Positions 7,017 to 14,667 of a stretch of DNA of 15,340 nucleotides are shown here, piece by piece. Under the pieces are notes generated by a model, which did not search any database, was not told the DNA's origin, and saw only the letters and a list, made by a program, of their open reading frames with translations. The DNA comes from Actinomycetes bacterium (GTDB taxonomy: Bacteria; Actinomycetota; Actinomycetes; Actinomycetales; Microbacteriaceae): the NCBI GenBank assembly GCA_023390155.1, contig JAEWDJ010000318.1, positions 1-15,340 on the forward strand. Reading direction: 5' to 3'. Numbering within the stretch: position 1 is the first letter of the stretch; every line of letters starts with the position of its first letter. The translations under genes were made by a program, and so were the position numbers.

Positions 7017-8465
7017 CTAGCCGAGCAGCGTCTCGATCGGCCCGCGGGCGAAGTATACGAGGAAGCCGGCGGCGACGATCCAGAGCAGCGGGCTGATCTC
7101 ACGCGCCTTGCCCGCCAGCGACCGCACGAGGACCCAGCTGATGAAGCCGACGCCGATGCCGTTCGCGATGGAGTACGTGAGCGGCATGACGATGATCGTG
7201 AGGAACACGGGCAGCACGCTCGAGAACTCGCTGAAGTCGATGTGGCGGATCTGCACCACCATGAGTGCACCCACGATGACGAGCGCGGCCGCGGCCACCT
7301 CGAGCGGCACGACCTGGGTGAGCGGCGTGAAAAACATGGCCAGCAGGAAGAGCACGCCGGTGATCACCGAGGCGAAGCCGGTGCGGGCGCCTTCGCCGAT
7401 GCCCGACGCGGACTCGACGAAGACCGTGTTCGACGAGGAGGAGGTCGCGCCGCCGACGACCGCGCCGACGCCCTCCACGATGAGCGCGGGCTGCAGGCGC
7501 GGGAAGGTGCCGTCCTCGGCAGCCAGACCGGCGCTGCGGGCGAGGCCCGTCATCGAGCCCATGGCGTCGAAGAAGTTGGTGAAGACGAGGGTGAAGACGA
7601 GCATGATGGCGGCCAGCGCGCCGATGCGGCCGAAGGCGCCGAAGACGTCGACCTGGCCGACCAGGCCGAGGTTCGGGAGCGAGACCAGCGAACCGGGCAG
7701 CTGCGGGACGGTGAGGTTCCAGCCTCCCGCGTTCTTGCCGCCCATCGACGGGCCGACCGGCCAGATGGCCTCCACGATGATGGCGACGACGGTGGCCGCG
7801 ACGATGCCGATGAGCAGGGCGCCCTTGACCTTGCGCGCCATGAGCACGCCCATGATGACGAGCGCGAGCAGGAAGATGAGGGTCGGGACGGTGGCGATCG
7901 AGCCGGCCTCGCCGAGCTGAACGGGCGGCGACGACATGTTGGTGCTGCGCACGAACCCGCTGTCGACGAACCCGATGAACGCGATGAAGAGGCCGATGCC
8001 GACCGTGATGGCCGTCTTCAGCTGGGCGGGGACCGCGTTGAAGATCAGCTTGCGCAGGCCGGTGGCCGACAGCAGGACGATGATGAGACCGTTGATGACG
8101 ACGAGCCCCATCGCCTCGGGCCAGGTGAGCACCTGCACCACGTTGACCGCGAGGAACGAGTTGATGCCGAGTCCCGCCGCGAACGCGAACGGGAGCCGGG
8201 CGACCAGGCCGAAGAGCACGGTCATCACGCCCGCGCTCAGGGCGGTCACAGCGGCGACCTGCGTGCCCTCGAGCGAGTGGCCGGAGACGTCCGGCGTGCC
8301 ACCCAGGATGAGCGGGTTCAGGATGACGATGTAGGCCATCGTGACGAACGTGAGCACACCGCCGCGGACCTCCGTGGCCCAGGTGGTGCCGCGCTTGGTG
8401 ATCTCGAAGAACCGGTCCAGGCGGCCCGGGGCGGTCGGCGCGGGCGCGGTGGTCGATGCGGAAAT
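7017..8465 (-). CDS. NCS2 / AzgA-type adenine-guanine-hypoxanthine permease
   Basis: This 482-residue, about 14-helix transporter is expected to import purine bases (adenine, guanine, hypoxanthine) by proton symport. Diagnostic segments are RFFEITKRGTTWATEVRGG near the N-terminus (residues 18-36), TFVTMAYIVILNP (39-51), FFDAMGSMTGLA and NTVFVESASGIGEGARTG. The last two are the AzgA versions of the substrate-binding helices. The start is unusual: no ATG, GTG or TTG lies in frame close to the conserved N-terminus. Upstream of it, ATT at 8465 sits six bases after a strong AGAGGAG ribosome binding site (8472-8478). The nearest in-frame ATG upstream (8594) overlaps the start codon of the divergent gene and would add a 43-residue unconserved extension. 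I therefore place the start at ATT 8465. It is paired head-to-head with a uracil-type permease, suggesting joint control of nucleobase uptake. Confidence 0.9.
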   Translation of the reverse strand: MSASTTAPAPTAPGRLDRFFEITKRGTTWATEVRGGVLTFVTMAYIVILNPLILGGTPDVSGHSLEGTQVAAVTALSAGVMTVLFGLVARLPFAFAAGLGINSFLAVNVVQVLTWPEAMGLVVINGLIIVLLSATGLRKLIFNAVPAQLKTAITVGIGLFIAFIGFVDSGFVRSTNMSSPPVQLGEAGSIATVPTLIFLLALVIMGVLMARKVKGALLIGIVAATVVAIIVEAIWPVGPSMGGKNAGGWNLTVPQLPGSLVSLPNLGLVGQVDVFGAFGRIGALAAIMLVFTLVFTNFFDAMGSMTGLARSAGLAAEDGTFPRLQPALIVEGVGAVVGGATSSSSNTVFVESASGIGEGARTGFASVITGVLFLLAMFFTPLTQVVPLEVAAAALVIVGALMVVQIRHIDFSEFSSVLPVFLTIIVMPLTYSIANGIGVGFISWVLVRSLAGKAREISPLLWIVAAGFLVYFARGPIETLLG

Positions 8466-8592
8466 GGTGATCTCCTCTAATATCGTGCGAAGCGGTGGCT
8501 CGGTGAACGTGCTCTGGACATTCAGGGTGGATTCGCGGGCGCGACGCGCCGCACTCCAGCCTAATTCCCATTTCCACCAGTGAAGGACACAC
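8466..8592. promoter_or_regulatory. Divergent promoter region of the two nucleobase permeases
   Basis: The 127 bp hold signals for both genes. For the minus gene, GGTGAA (8502-8507, TTCACC on the minus strand) and AATATC (8479-8484, GATATT on the minus strand) form a -35/-10 pair with a 17-bp spacer. Its start point would fall inside the ribosome binding site, so a promoter further upstream (TAGGCT on the minus strand at 8560-8565) may be used instead. For the plus gene, CCTAAT (8560-8565) is a possible -10. A 13-bp palindrome, GGCGCG-A-CGCGCC, lies at 8538-8550 and could be a shared operator. No purine riboswitch core is recognised. Confidence 0.4.
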
Positions 8593-9870
8593 ATGGCTCT
8601 GCCCTGGACGCTGCACGGCGACGGCAAGAACGTCGGCGCGCACGAGATCGTTCTGCCCGGCGAACGGCTCACCTGGCCCCGCACCATCGGCCTCGGCGCG
8701 CAGCACGTCGTCGCCATGTTCGGCGCGACGTTCCTCGTGCCGGTGCTGACCCACTTCCCGCCGAGCACCACCCTCCTCTTCTCGGGCGTCGGGACCCTCC
8801 TGTTCCTGCTGATCACGGGCAACCGGCTCCCCTCCTACCTCGGCTCGTCGTTCGCGTTCATCGCCCCGATCACCGCCGCCACCGCGGCCGACGGGATGGG
8901 GAGCGCCCTCTTCGGGATCGTCGCCGTCGGCGTGCTGCTCGCGATCGTCGGCGGCATCGTCGTCCTCACCGGCACCGGCTGGATCGACGTGCTCATGCCG
9001 CCGGTCGTCGCGGGTGCGATCGTCGCGCTGATCGGCTTCAATCTGGCACCGGCCGCGAAGAACAACTTCGTGCAGGCGCCGTGGACGGCGCTCGTGACCC
9101 TGCTCGCGGTCATCCTGTGCACCGTGCTGTTCAAGGGCCTCCTCGGCCGGCTCTCCATCTTCGTCGGCGTCGCGGTCGGCTATGTGTTCGCGGTCATCGT
9201 CGGCGAGGTCGACTTCTCGGCCGTCGGCAAGGCGGCCTGGATCGGCCTGCCGACCTTCGCGCTCCCGGCCAACCCGTTCGAGGACCCGGCGGGCACCTGG
9301 GGCATCCTGCCCGCCTTCCTCCCGGTCGTGCTCGTGCTCGTCGCGGAGAACGTCGGGCACATCCGCGGCGTCGCCCAGCTCACCGATCCCTCCGTCAACA
9401 CGCTCACCGGCCGCGCGCTGTTCGCGGACGGCCTCGCCACCACCGTCGCCGGCTTCTTCGGGGGCTCGGGCACGACCACCTACGGCGAGAACATCGGCGT
9501 CATGGCCGCCACCAAGGTGTACTCGACCGCCGCGTACTGGGTGGCGGGCATCGTCGCGGTGCTGCTCGGCCTCTCCCCCAAGGTCGGCGCCGTCATCAAC
9601 ACCATCCCTGCCGGTGTGCTCGGCGGTGTGACGACCGCGCTCTACGGCCTCATCGGCATCATCGGCGTGAAGATCTGGCTGGACAACAAGGTGGACTTCT
9701 CGAAGCCCGTCAACCAGTTCACGGCCGCCACGGCCCTGATCGTCGGCATCGCCGACTTCACGCTCAACCTCGGTCAGCTGACCTTCAACGGCATCGCCCT
9801 CGGCACCATCGCCGCGATCGTCGTCTACCACCTCATGCGCACCGTCGCCCGCCTCCGCGGCACCGACTGA
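8593..9870 (+). CDS. Uracil/xanthine permease, UraA-like (NCS2/NAT family)
   Basis: This 425-residue transporter of the nucleobase-ascorbate (NAT) branch of NCS2 is likely a proton symporter for uracil or another base. The N-terminal GAQHVVAMFGATFLVPVLT (35-53) is typical of UraA. The two substrate-contacting acidic residues known from E. coli UraA have counterparts in E252 (VLVAENVGHI) and E299 (TTTYGENIGV). The NAT signature ENIGVMAATK (299-308) fits its pattern exactly. About 14 hydrophobic helices fill the protein. ATG 8593 has GAAGGA (8582-8587) five bases upstream. It is divergent from the AzgA-type permease and convergent with the phosphate-transporter unit, and is followed by a strong hairpin. 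The exact substrate (uracil versus xanthine) cannot be fixed from sequence alone; the GSGTTTYGENIG segment favours uracil. Confidence 0.93.
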   Translation: MALPWTLHGDGKNVGAHEIVLPGERLTWPRTIGLGAQHVVAMFGATFLVPVLTHFPPSTTLLFSGVGTLLFLLITGNRLPSYLGSSFAFIAPITAATAADGMGSALFGIVAVGVLLAIVGGIVVLTGTGWIDVLMPPVVAGAIVALIGFNLAPAAKNNFVQAPWTALVTLLAVILCTVLFKGLLGRLSIFVGVAVGYVFAVIVGEVDFSAVGKAAWIGLPTFALPANPFEDPAGTWGILPAFLPVVLVLVAENVGHIRGVAQLTDPSVNTLTGRALFADGLATTVAGFFGGSGTTTYGENIGVMAATKVYSTAAYWVAGIVAVLLGLSPKVGAVINTIPAGVLGGVTTALYGLIGIIGVKIWLDNKVDFSKPVNQFTAATALIVGIADFTLNLGQLTFNGIALGTIAAIVVYHLMRTVARLRGTD

Positions 9871-9884
9871 CCCGCACCGCCTCA

Positions 9885-9946
9885 GCCGAGGTTCACGTCG
9901 TTGCGCCCGAACCGGGCCTCATGACCGCAACGACGTGAACGTCGGC
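9885..9946. terminator. Bidirectional terminator: 20-bp inverted repeat between convergent genes
   Basis: GTTCACGTCGTTGCG (9891-9905) is perfectly complementary to CGCAACGACGTGAAC (9926-9940). After one G:G mismatch (9890/9941) the stem continues for five more pairs (GCCGA 9885-9889 with TCGGC 9942-9946). The 20-base loop contains a small CCCG/CGGG hairpin. It lies between the stops of the uracil-type permease and the oppositely oriented small membrane protein gene. No T-run follows on either side, so it would work as a long stem or as a barrier for both transcripts. Confidence 0.7.
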
Positions 9947-9950
9947 GGGC

Positions 9951-10289
9951 TCAGGCGTGGAAGAACGGGATGATGAGGTAGAGGCCGTAGAGCACGGCGA
10001 CGCCGGTCAGCGCGAAGCAGGCGTAGGCGCCGGTGAGCGCGAGGCGCTTCTGGCCGACGGTGAGGGGGTTCTTCTTGCGGGCCTTCGCGGCCTTGCGCTG
10101 CGCCTTGGCGGCCTGCTCGGGGGTGATGACGGTGATGGCGTCGGTGAACTCCACGGGCTCGACGAAGAGCGCGCGTCCGGCCACCGCGAGGAGCCGCGTG
10201 CCGAGTGCGTAGAGGCTCACGACGACGCACGCGCCGATGATGGCGGCCGCGAAGACGATGAGGAAGGCGACCCAGTCGATGCCGATCAT
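9951..10289 (-). CDS. Small two-helix membrane protein in the phosphate transporter operon
   Basis: This 112-residue protein has one transmembrane segment at about 7-29, a polar middle, a strongly basic stretch at 61-82 (AKAQRKAAKARKKNPLTVGQ, then KR), and a second transmembrane segment at about 85-109. Both ends would be on the same side, with the basic loop likely cytoplasmic. I do not recognise a named domain. ATG 10289 overlaps the TGA of the PiT gene (ATGA), and AAGGAG lies five bases upstream inside the PiT coding sequence. This indicates translational coupling and a role linked to phosphate uptake, for example as an accessory or regulatory subunit, which is inference from position only. 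Confidence 0.85.
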   Translation of the reverse strand: MIGIDWVAFLIVFAAAIIGACVVVSLYALGTRLLAVAGRALFVEPVEFTDAITVITPEQAAKAQRKAAKARKKNPLTVGQKRLALTGAYACFALTGVAVLYGLYLIIPFFHA

Positions 10290-11500
10290 GCGGACTCCTT
10301 GCGACGTCGCTCCTTCTTGAGCGGCTTGACCTTCTTGATCTTGACGGCACGGGCCGACGCGGCGACCTCGCTCTGGCCCTGCACGGGCGCCGGCTCGACG
10401 GCGTTGGAGCTGTGCACCTGGTTGCGGCGCGACAGCCAGAAGATGAGGGTGACGACCGCGACGCCGAGCACGGTGTCGATCAGGATGCCGATCGGGCCGA
10501 GGCCGGCGATGAGTGCGGTGACGGCGCCGACGATGCCCGCGGCCGGGAGGGTGAGCAGCCAGCCGATGGCGATCCGGCCCGCGGTCCCCCAGCGCACCGA
10601 GGATCCGCGGCGGCCGAGTCCCGAGCCGATGACCGATCCCGAGGCGACCTGGGTGGTCGAGAGCGCGAAGCCGAGGTGGCTGGAGGCGAGGATGGTCGCC
10701 GCGGTGCTGGTCTCGGCGGCGAAGCCCTGGGCGGGCTTCACCTCGGTGAGGCCGCGGCCGAGGGTGCGGATGATGCGCCAGCCGCCCGAGTACGTGCCGA
10801 TGGCGATCGCGAGCGCGCAGGAGATGACCACCCACAGCTCCGGGCCCGTCCCGGCGGTCTGGAGGCCGGCCGCGATCAGGGTGAGCGTGATGACGCCCAT
10901 GGTCTTCTGGGCGTCGTTGGTGCCGTGCGCGAGCGCGACCAGGGACGACGAGAAGATCTGGCCGTAGCGGAACCCGCCGCGGCCGTCGGGCCGGCCGTCG
11001 TAGCGCCGGGTGATCCAGTACGCCAGCTTCGTGGCCGAGAAGGCGACGACGCCGGCGGTGACCGGGGCGATGACGGCGGGGAGGATGACCTTGTCGAGCA
11101 CGACGACGAAGTCGACGGCCCCGATGCCCGCGCCCACGATCGCGGCGCCGATCAGGCCGCCGAACAGCGCGTGGCTGGACGACGACGGGAGGCCGAACAG
11201 CCAGGTCACCATGTTCCACACGATGGCGCCCACGAGACCGGCGAAGATCAGCTCGGGCGTGATCTGCACGCCTCCGGAGCCCTCCTTGATGATGCCGCCG
11301 GAGATCGTCTTCGCGACCTCGGTCGACAGGAAGGCGCCGATCAGGTTCAGGACCGCCGCCAGGGCGACCGCGACCTTCGGGCGCATCGCTCCCGTCGCGA
11401 TGGGGGTCGCCATCGCGTTCGCGGTGTCATGGAAGCCGTTCGTGAAGTCGAAGAACAGCGCCAGCACGATGACCAGCACGATGATGAGGGTGAGGTCCAC
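10286..11500 (-). CDS. pit: PiT-family inorganic phosphate transporter
   Basis: This 404-residue low-affinity phosphate permease of the PiT family typically carries metal-phosphate with a proton. The two inverted-repeat signature motifs are GFHDTANAMAT (22-32) and AHGTNDAQKTMG (191-202), with GLPSSSSHALFGG (103-115) marking the first conserved loop. Hydrophobic helices fill the rest, and the last 20 or so residues are a basic, charged tail (KIKKVKPLKKERRRK, 388-402). The start is taken at GTG 11500 because the family N-terminus begins at DLTLIIVLV. In-frame ATG 11551 and GTG 11578 would add up to 26 unconserved residues and have no ribosome binding site; the purine-rich GAGAAAG before GTG 11500 is itself weak. 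It is followed by a small membrane protein gene overlapping by 4 bp. Confidence 0.92.
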   Translation of the reverse strand: MDLTLIIVLVIVLALFFDFTNGFHDTANAMATPIATGAMRPKVAVALAAVLNLIGAFLSTEVAKTISGGIIKEGSGGVQITPELIFAGLVGAIVWNMVTWLFGLPSSSSHALFGGLIGAAIVGAGIGAVDFVVVLDKVILPAVIAPVTAGVVAFSATKLAYWITRRYDGRPDGRGGFRYGQIFSSSLVALAHGTNDAQKTMGVITLTLIAAGLQTAGTGPELWVVISCALAIAIGTYSGGWRIIRTLGRGLTEVKPAQGFAAETSTAATILASSHLGFALSTTQVASGSVIGSGLGRRGSSVRWGTAGRIAIGWLLTLPAAGIVGAVTALIAGLGPIGILIDTVLGVAVVTLIFWLSRRNQVHSSNAVEPAPVQGQSEVAASARAVKIKKVKPLKKERRRKESA

Positions 11501-11545
11501 CGGTTTCTTTCTCGCGTGGGGAGCACGGTCCAACCCGACAGAACC

Positions 11546-11567
11546 ATTCATCGGGAGTTCATGCAAG
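11546..11567 (+). promoter_or_regulatory. Two 11-bp direct-repeat units resembling a PHO box upstream of pit
   Basis: ATTCATC (11546-11552) and GTTCATG (11557-11563) start 11 bp apart. Streptomyces PhoP boxes consist of 11-bp units beginning GTTCACC. Each unit here matches 5 of 7 positions. The pair is 46-67 bp upstream of the pit start, in the reverse orientation. The match is weak and could be chance. Confidence 0.22.
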
Positions 11568-11606
11568 TGACCTGGCACGCCGTCTAGCGACCGTGTAGAT
11601 ACTCAC

Positions 11607-11624
11607 ACGGCGGCGGTCCGCCGT
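11607..11624 (-). terminator. Hairpin downstream of the DUF3516 helicase gene
   Basis: ACGGCGG (11607-11613) and CCGCCGT (11618-11624) form a perfect 7-bp stem with a 4-base loop. It begins 8 bp after the helicase stop on the minus strand. A T-run follows on neither side, but the placement between two genes supports termination. Confidence 0.5.
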
Positions 11625-11632
11625 CAAAATCG

Positions 11633-14203
11633 CTACAGGCGATTCACACCCGTCACCCGCACGACCGCCGAACCGGCCCGCGCGGACGCCTCCAGGAGGA
11701 TGTCTGCGGCGATGCCCCAGTCGTGATCGCCCTCCGGGTCGGCCAGGATCTGCCGCACCCGCCAGACCCCCTCCGCGGCGGCCGGAGACTCGTCGATCAC
11801 GATCATCGCGGCCGAGCGCGCGGCGGCATCGGTCAGGATCTCGTCGTGCTCGGCGTAGTAGTCCTCGAGCGCCGCGTCCCACTGCTGCTCGGTGAACGAC
11901 GGCCCGGCCGACTCGGCGAGCACGGCCGCCTCCGCCTCCAGCACGCCGAGCTCGGGCACCCGGTCGAGCGCGGCCAGCTGAACCCGGCGGAACAGCTCGT
12001 TGCGGACGAGGACGAAGAACGCGCGCCGGTTGGTCGTGACGTTCCTCGGTGCGGGCGGCGCGAGCTCGGTCGCCTCGGCGGCGTGCCGGGCGGCGTCGGG
12101 ATGGACCAGCTCCTCCCACTCGTCGAGCAGGCTGGAGTCGACCTGGCGCACGAGCTCCCCGAGCCATTCGATGATGTCGCGCAGCTCCTCCGTGCGCAGG
12201 TCGAGCGGCACGGTCTGGCCGAGCGCGCGGTACGCGTCGGAGAGGTAGCGGAGCACGACGCCCTCCGATCGCGCGAGCTTGTAGAACGCGATGAACTCGC
12301 CGAACGTCATCGCGCGCTCGTAGAGGTCGCGCACGACCGACTTCGGCCGCAGCTCGAAGTCGGCCACCCACGGCTGGCTCGAGGCGTAGGTCGCGAACGC
12401 CTCGTGCAGCAGCTCGTCGTGGGGCTTGGGATGCGTGACCTGCTCCAGGGCCTCCATGCGCTCGTCGTACTCGATGCCGTCGGCCTTCATCGCCGCCACG
12501 GCCTCGCCCCGCGCCTGGAACTGCTGCGCGGAGAGCACGGGGCGCGGATCGTCGAGCGTCGACTCCACGACCGAGACGATGTCGAGCGCGAACTGCGGGG
12601 ACTCGGCGTCGAACAGCTCGAACGCGGCCAGGGCGAACGGCGACAGCGGCTGGTTGAGGGCGAAGTTCGGCTGGAGGTCGACCGTCAGGCGGATCTCGCC
12701 GTCCACGTTCTCGATGACCCCCGCGGTGAGCAGCGAGCGGTACAGCTCGATCGCGCGCCGGGCGAGCGCGAGCTGCCGCTTCCACGGCTCGTGGTTGTCG
12801 AACACGAGGGCGCGCACGTGGCCGTAGACGTCGCCCCCGCGCCCGATCACGTTGATGAGCATCGCGCTGGTGATCTGCATCGAGGAGGTGAGCGTCTCGG
12901 GCTCCGCCTCGATGAGCTTGCGGAACGACGGCTCCCCCCAGGAGACGAAGCCCTCCGGCGCCTTCTTGCGCACGATCTTGCGCCGCTTCTTCGGGTCGTC
13001 CCCGGCCTTCTCGATCGCCTTGAGGTTCTCGCTCTCGTGCTCGGGCGCCTGCGCGACGACCGTGCCGGCGGTGTCGAAGCCGGCGCGACCCGCTCGCCCG
13101 GCGATCTGGTGGAACTCGCGCGCGTTCAGCTGGCGCATCCGGGTGCCGTCGAACTTGGTGAGCGCCGTGAGCAGCACGGTGCGGATGGGGACGTTGATCC
13201 CGACGCCGAGCGTATCGGTGCCGCAGATGACCCGCAGGAGGCCGCGCTGCGCCAGCTGCTCGACCAGACGGCGGTACTTGGGCAGCATCCCCGCGTGATG
13301 CACGCCGATGCCCTGACGCAGGAGGCGCGAGAGCGTCTTGCCGAACGAGGTCGTGAAGCGGAAGTCGCCGATCAGCTCCGCGATGCGGTCGCGCTGCTCG
13401 CGGTCGGCGATCTTCGCGCTCGAGAGCGACTGCGCGCGTTCGAGGGCGGCGAGCTGGGAGAAGTGGACGACGTAGATCGGCGCCTGACCGGTGTGGAGGA
13501 GGTCGTCGATGGTCTCGTGGATGGGCGCGAGCTCGTAGAAGTAGTGCAGCGGCACCGGCCGCTCGACGCCCGTGACGGTCGCCGTCTCCCGGCCCGTCCG
13601 GCGGGTCAGGTCCGCGGCGAGCGCCGTGACGTCGCCGAGCGTGGCCGACATCAGGATGAACTGCGTGTGCGGGAGGGTGAGCAGCGGCACCTGCCAGGCC
13701 CAGCCGCGGTCGGGATCGGCGTAGAAGTGGAACTCGTCCATCACGACCTGGCCGGCCGGCGTCTCCTCGCCGTGGCGCAGGGCGAGGTTGGCGAGGATCT
13801 CGGCGGTGCAGCAGATGATGGGGGCGTCGGCGTTGACCGCGGAGTCGCCCGTCATCATCCCGACGTTCTCGGCGCCGAAGATGTCGACCAGGGCGAAGAA
13901 CTTCTCCGAGACGAGCGCCTTTATCGGTGCGGTGTAGTAGCTGCGCTCGCCACGCGCGAGGGCGGCGAAGTGGGCGCCCACCGCGACGAGCGACTTGCCG
14001 GTGCCGGTCGGGGTGCTGAGGATGAGGTTCGCGCCGCCGACCACCTCGATGACCGACTCGTCCTGCGCCGGGTAGAGGGAGATGCCGCCGGCCTCGGCCC
14101 AGGCGACGAACGTCTCGTAGACGGCGTCCTGGGACGCGGTGCCGGGACCGGTGTGGCCGGGGATGTCGTCGACACGGAGCCGGACGGGTGCAGGAGACGT
14201 CAT
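11633..14203 (-). CDS. DEAD/DEAH-box helicase with DUF3516 domain (Ski2/Mtr4-like)
   Basis: This 856-residue superfamily 2 helicase is probably an ATP-dependent RNA helicase acting in the cytosol. Helicase motifs in order are Walker A TPTGTGKS (64-71), the Walker B box MDEFH (155-159, DEFH in place of DEAD or DExH), SAT (186-188), motif V GTDTLGVGINVP (328-339) and motif VI QIAGRAGRAG (366-375). A basic segment at about 403-415 (DDPKKRRKIVRKKAP) leads into a long C-terminal region of about 440 residues that matches the DUF3516 type seen in actinobacterial members. That part probably replaces the ratchet and arch-type domains of the Ski2/Mtr4 group. The start ATG 14203 has GGGAGG 11 bases upstream. 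It is the second gene of a minus-strand pair with a small membrane protein, 68 bp apart. Its RNA substrate is unknown. Confidence 0.92.
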   Translation of the reverse strand: MTSPAPVRLRVDDIPGHTGPGTASQDAVYETFVAWAEAGGISLYPAQDESVIEVVGGANLILSTPTGTGKSLVAVGAHFAALARGERSYYTAPIKALVSEKFFALVDIFGAENVGMMTGDSAVNADAPIICCTAEILANLALRHGEETPAGQVVMDEFHFYADPDRGWAWQVPLLTLPHTQFILMSATLGDVTALAADLTRRTGRETATVTGVERPVPLHYFYELAPIHETIDDLLHTGQAPIYVVHFSQLAALERAQSLSSAKIADREQRDRIAELIGDFRFTTSFGKTLSRLLRQGIGVHHAGMLPKYRRLVEQLAQRGLLRVICGTDTLGVGINVPIRTVLLTALTKFDGTRMRQLNAREFHQIAGRAGRAGFDTAGTVVAQAPEHESENLKAIEKAGDDPKKRRKIVRKKAPEGFVSWGEPSFRKLIEAEPETLTSSMQITSAMLINVIGRGGDVYGHVRALVFDNHEPWKRQLALARRAIELYRSLLTAGVIENVDGEIRLTVDLQPNFALNQPLSPFALAAFELFDAESPQFALDIVSVVESTLDDPRPVLSAQQFQARGEAVAAMKADGIEYDERMEALEQVTHPKPHDELLHEAFATYASSQPWVADFELRPKSVVRDLYERAMTFGEFIAFYKLARSEGVVLRYLSDAYRALGQTVPLDLRTEELRDIIEWLGELVRQVDSSLLDEWEELVHPDAARHAAEATELAPPAPRNVTTNRRAFFVLVRNELFRRVQLAALDRVPELGVLEAEAAVLAESAGPSFTEQQWDAALEDYYAEHDEILTDAAARSAAMIVIDESPAAAEGVWRVRQILADPEGDHDWGIAADILLEASARAGSAVVRVTGVNRL

Positions 14204-14253
14204 GATGACTCAAGCCTCCCATGCCGCGCCGGCACGGGCTCCCTGCGAGCGGG

Positions 14254-14285
14254 GCTCAGTGCGGGCGAAGCTCAGTGCGAGCCGA
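14254..14285. repeat. Short imperfect 16-bp tandem repeat at the end of the small membrane protein gene
   Basis: GCTCAGTGCG occurs at 14254-14263 and again at 14270-14279, with a 16-bp period and further partial matches after each copy. The second copy contains the stop codon of the membrane protein gene (TCA 14272-14274), so the first copy lies just outside the coding region. It probably reflects slippage. Confidence 0.4.
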
Positions 14286-14610
14286 GGTACGACCCGTTCA
14301 TCGCGTACCCGCCGCGCGGATCCTGCGACGGCACGGGCTCGTCGAACCGCTCGTTCGGCTTGCCCGGGAGGCTCGAGGGGGTCGTGCGTGATCGTGCGGC
14401 GGCGACGATGGCCACGACGCACGTGGCGAGCAGCACGGCCCCGGCGACGGCGAGCGCCCAGCCGATCGGCTCGCCCGCCACGATGAGGAGCACCCCGTAC
14501 GGCCCGGCGAGCCAGGCTCCGATCCCGGTGACGACCGCCGCAGCGACCAGCACCCCCACCCGCGACCGGTTGCGGCGGGACCGCTCGTATTCCTCCATCA
14601 GCACGCCCAT
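14272..14610 (-). CDS. Small membrane protein with two transmembrane helices
   Basis: This 112-residue protein has a charged N-terminus (EEYERSRRNRSR, 6-17), two hydrophobic segments (about 18-45 and 50-71) and a polar C-terminal tail (74-112) rich in Pro, Ser and Asn that ends YAMNGSYLGSH. I recognise no family. ATG 14610 is preferred because AAGGGGG lies six bases upstream; ATG 14598 is in frame and would shorten it by four residues. AGGCTA at 14630-14635 (TAGCCT on the minus strand) is a possible -10. It is upstream of the DUF3516 helicase gene on the same strand, and divergent from the SDR gene. Whether it works with the helicase is unknown. Confidence 0.8.
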   Translation of the reverse strand: MGVLMEEYERSRRNRSRVGVLVAAAVVTGIGAWLAGPYGVLLIVAGEPIGWALAVAGAVLLATCVVAIVAAARSRTTPSSLPGKPNERFDEPVPSQDPRGGYAMNGSYLGSH

Positions 14611-14667
14611 GGTGCACCCCCTTGCCTGGAGGCTAGCATTCCGGGCGGCTTGGCAGCATCGGCCCCG

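Noticed and set aside
8466..8592. Purine riboswitch in the permease leader
   Set aside because: I cannot find the conserved purine-riboswitch core or its three-helix layout, and the leader is short.
8594..8822. N-terminally longer permease starting at 8594 or 8822
   Set aside because: The extra residues are not conserved-looking and overlap the divergent permease gene. The ribosome binding site is at 8472-8478.
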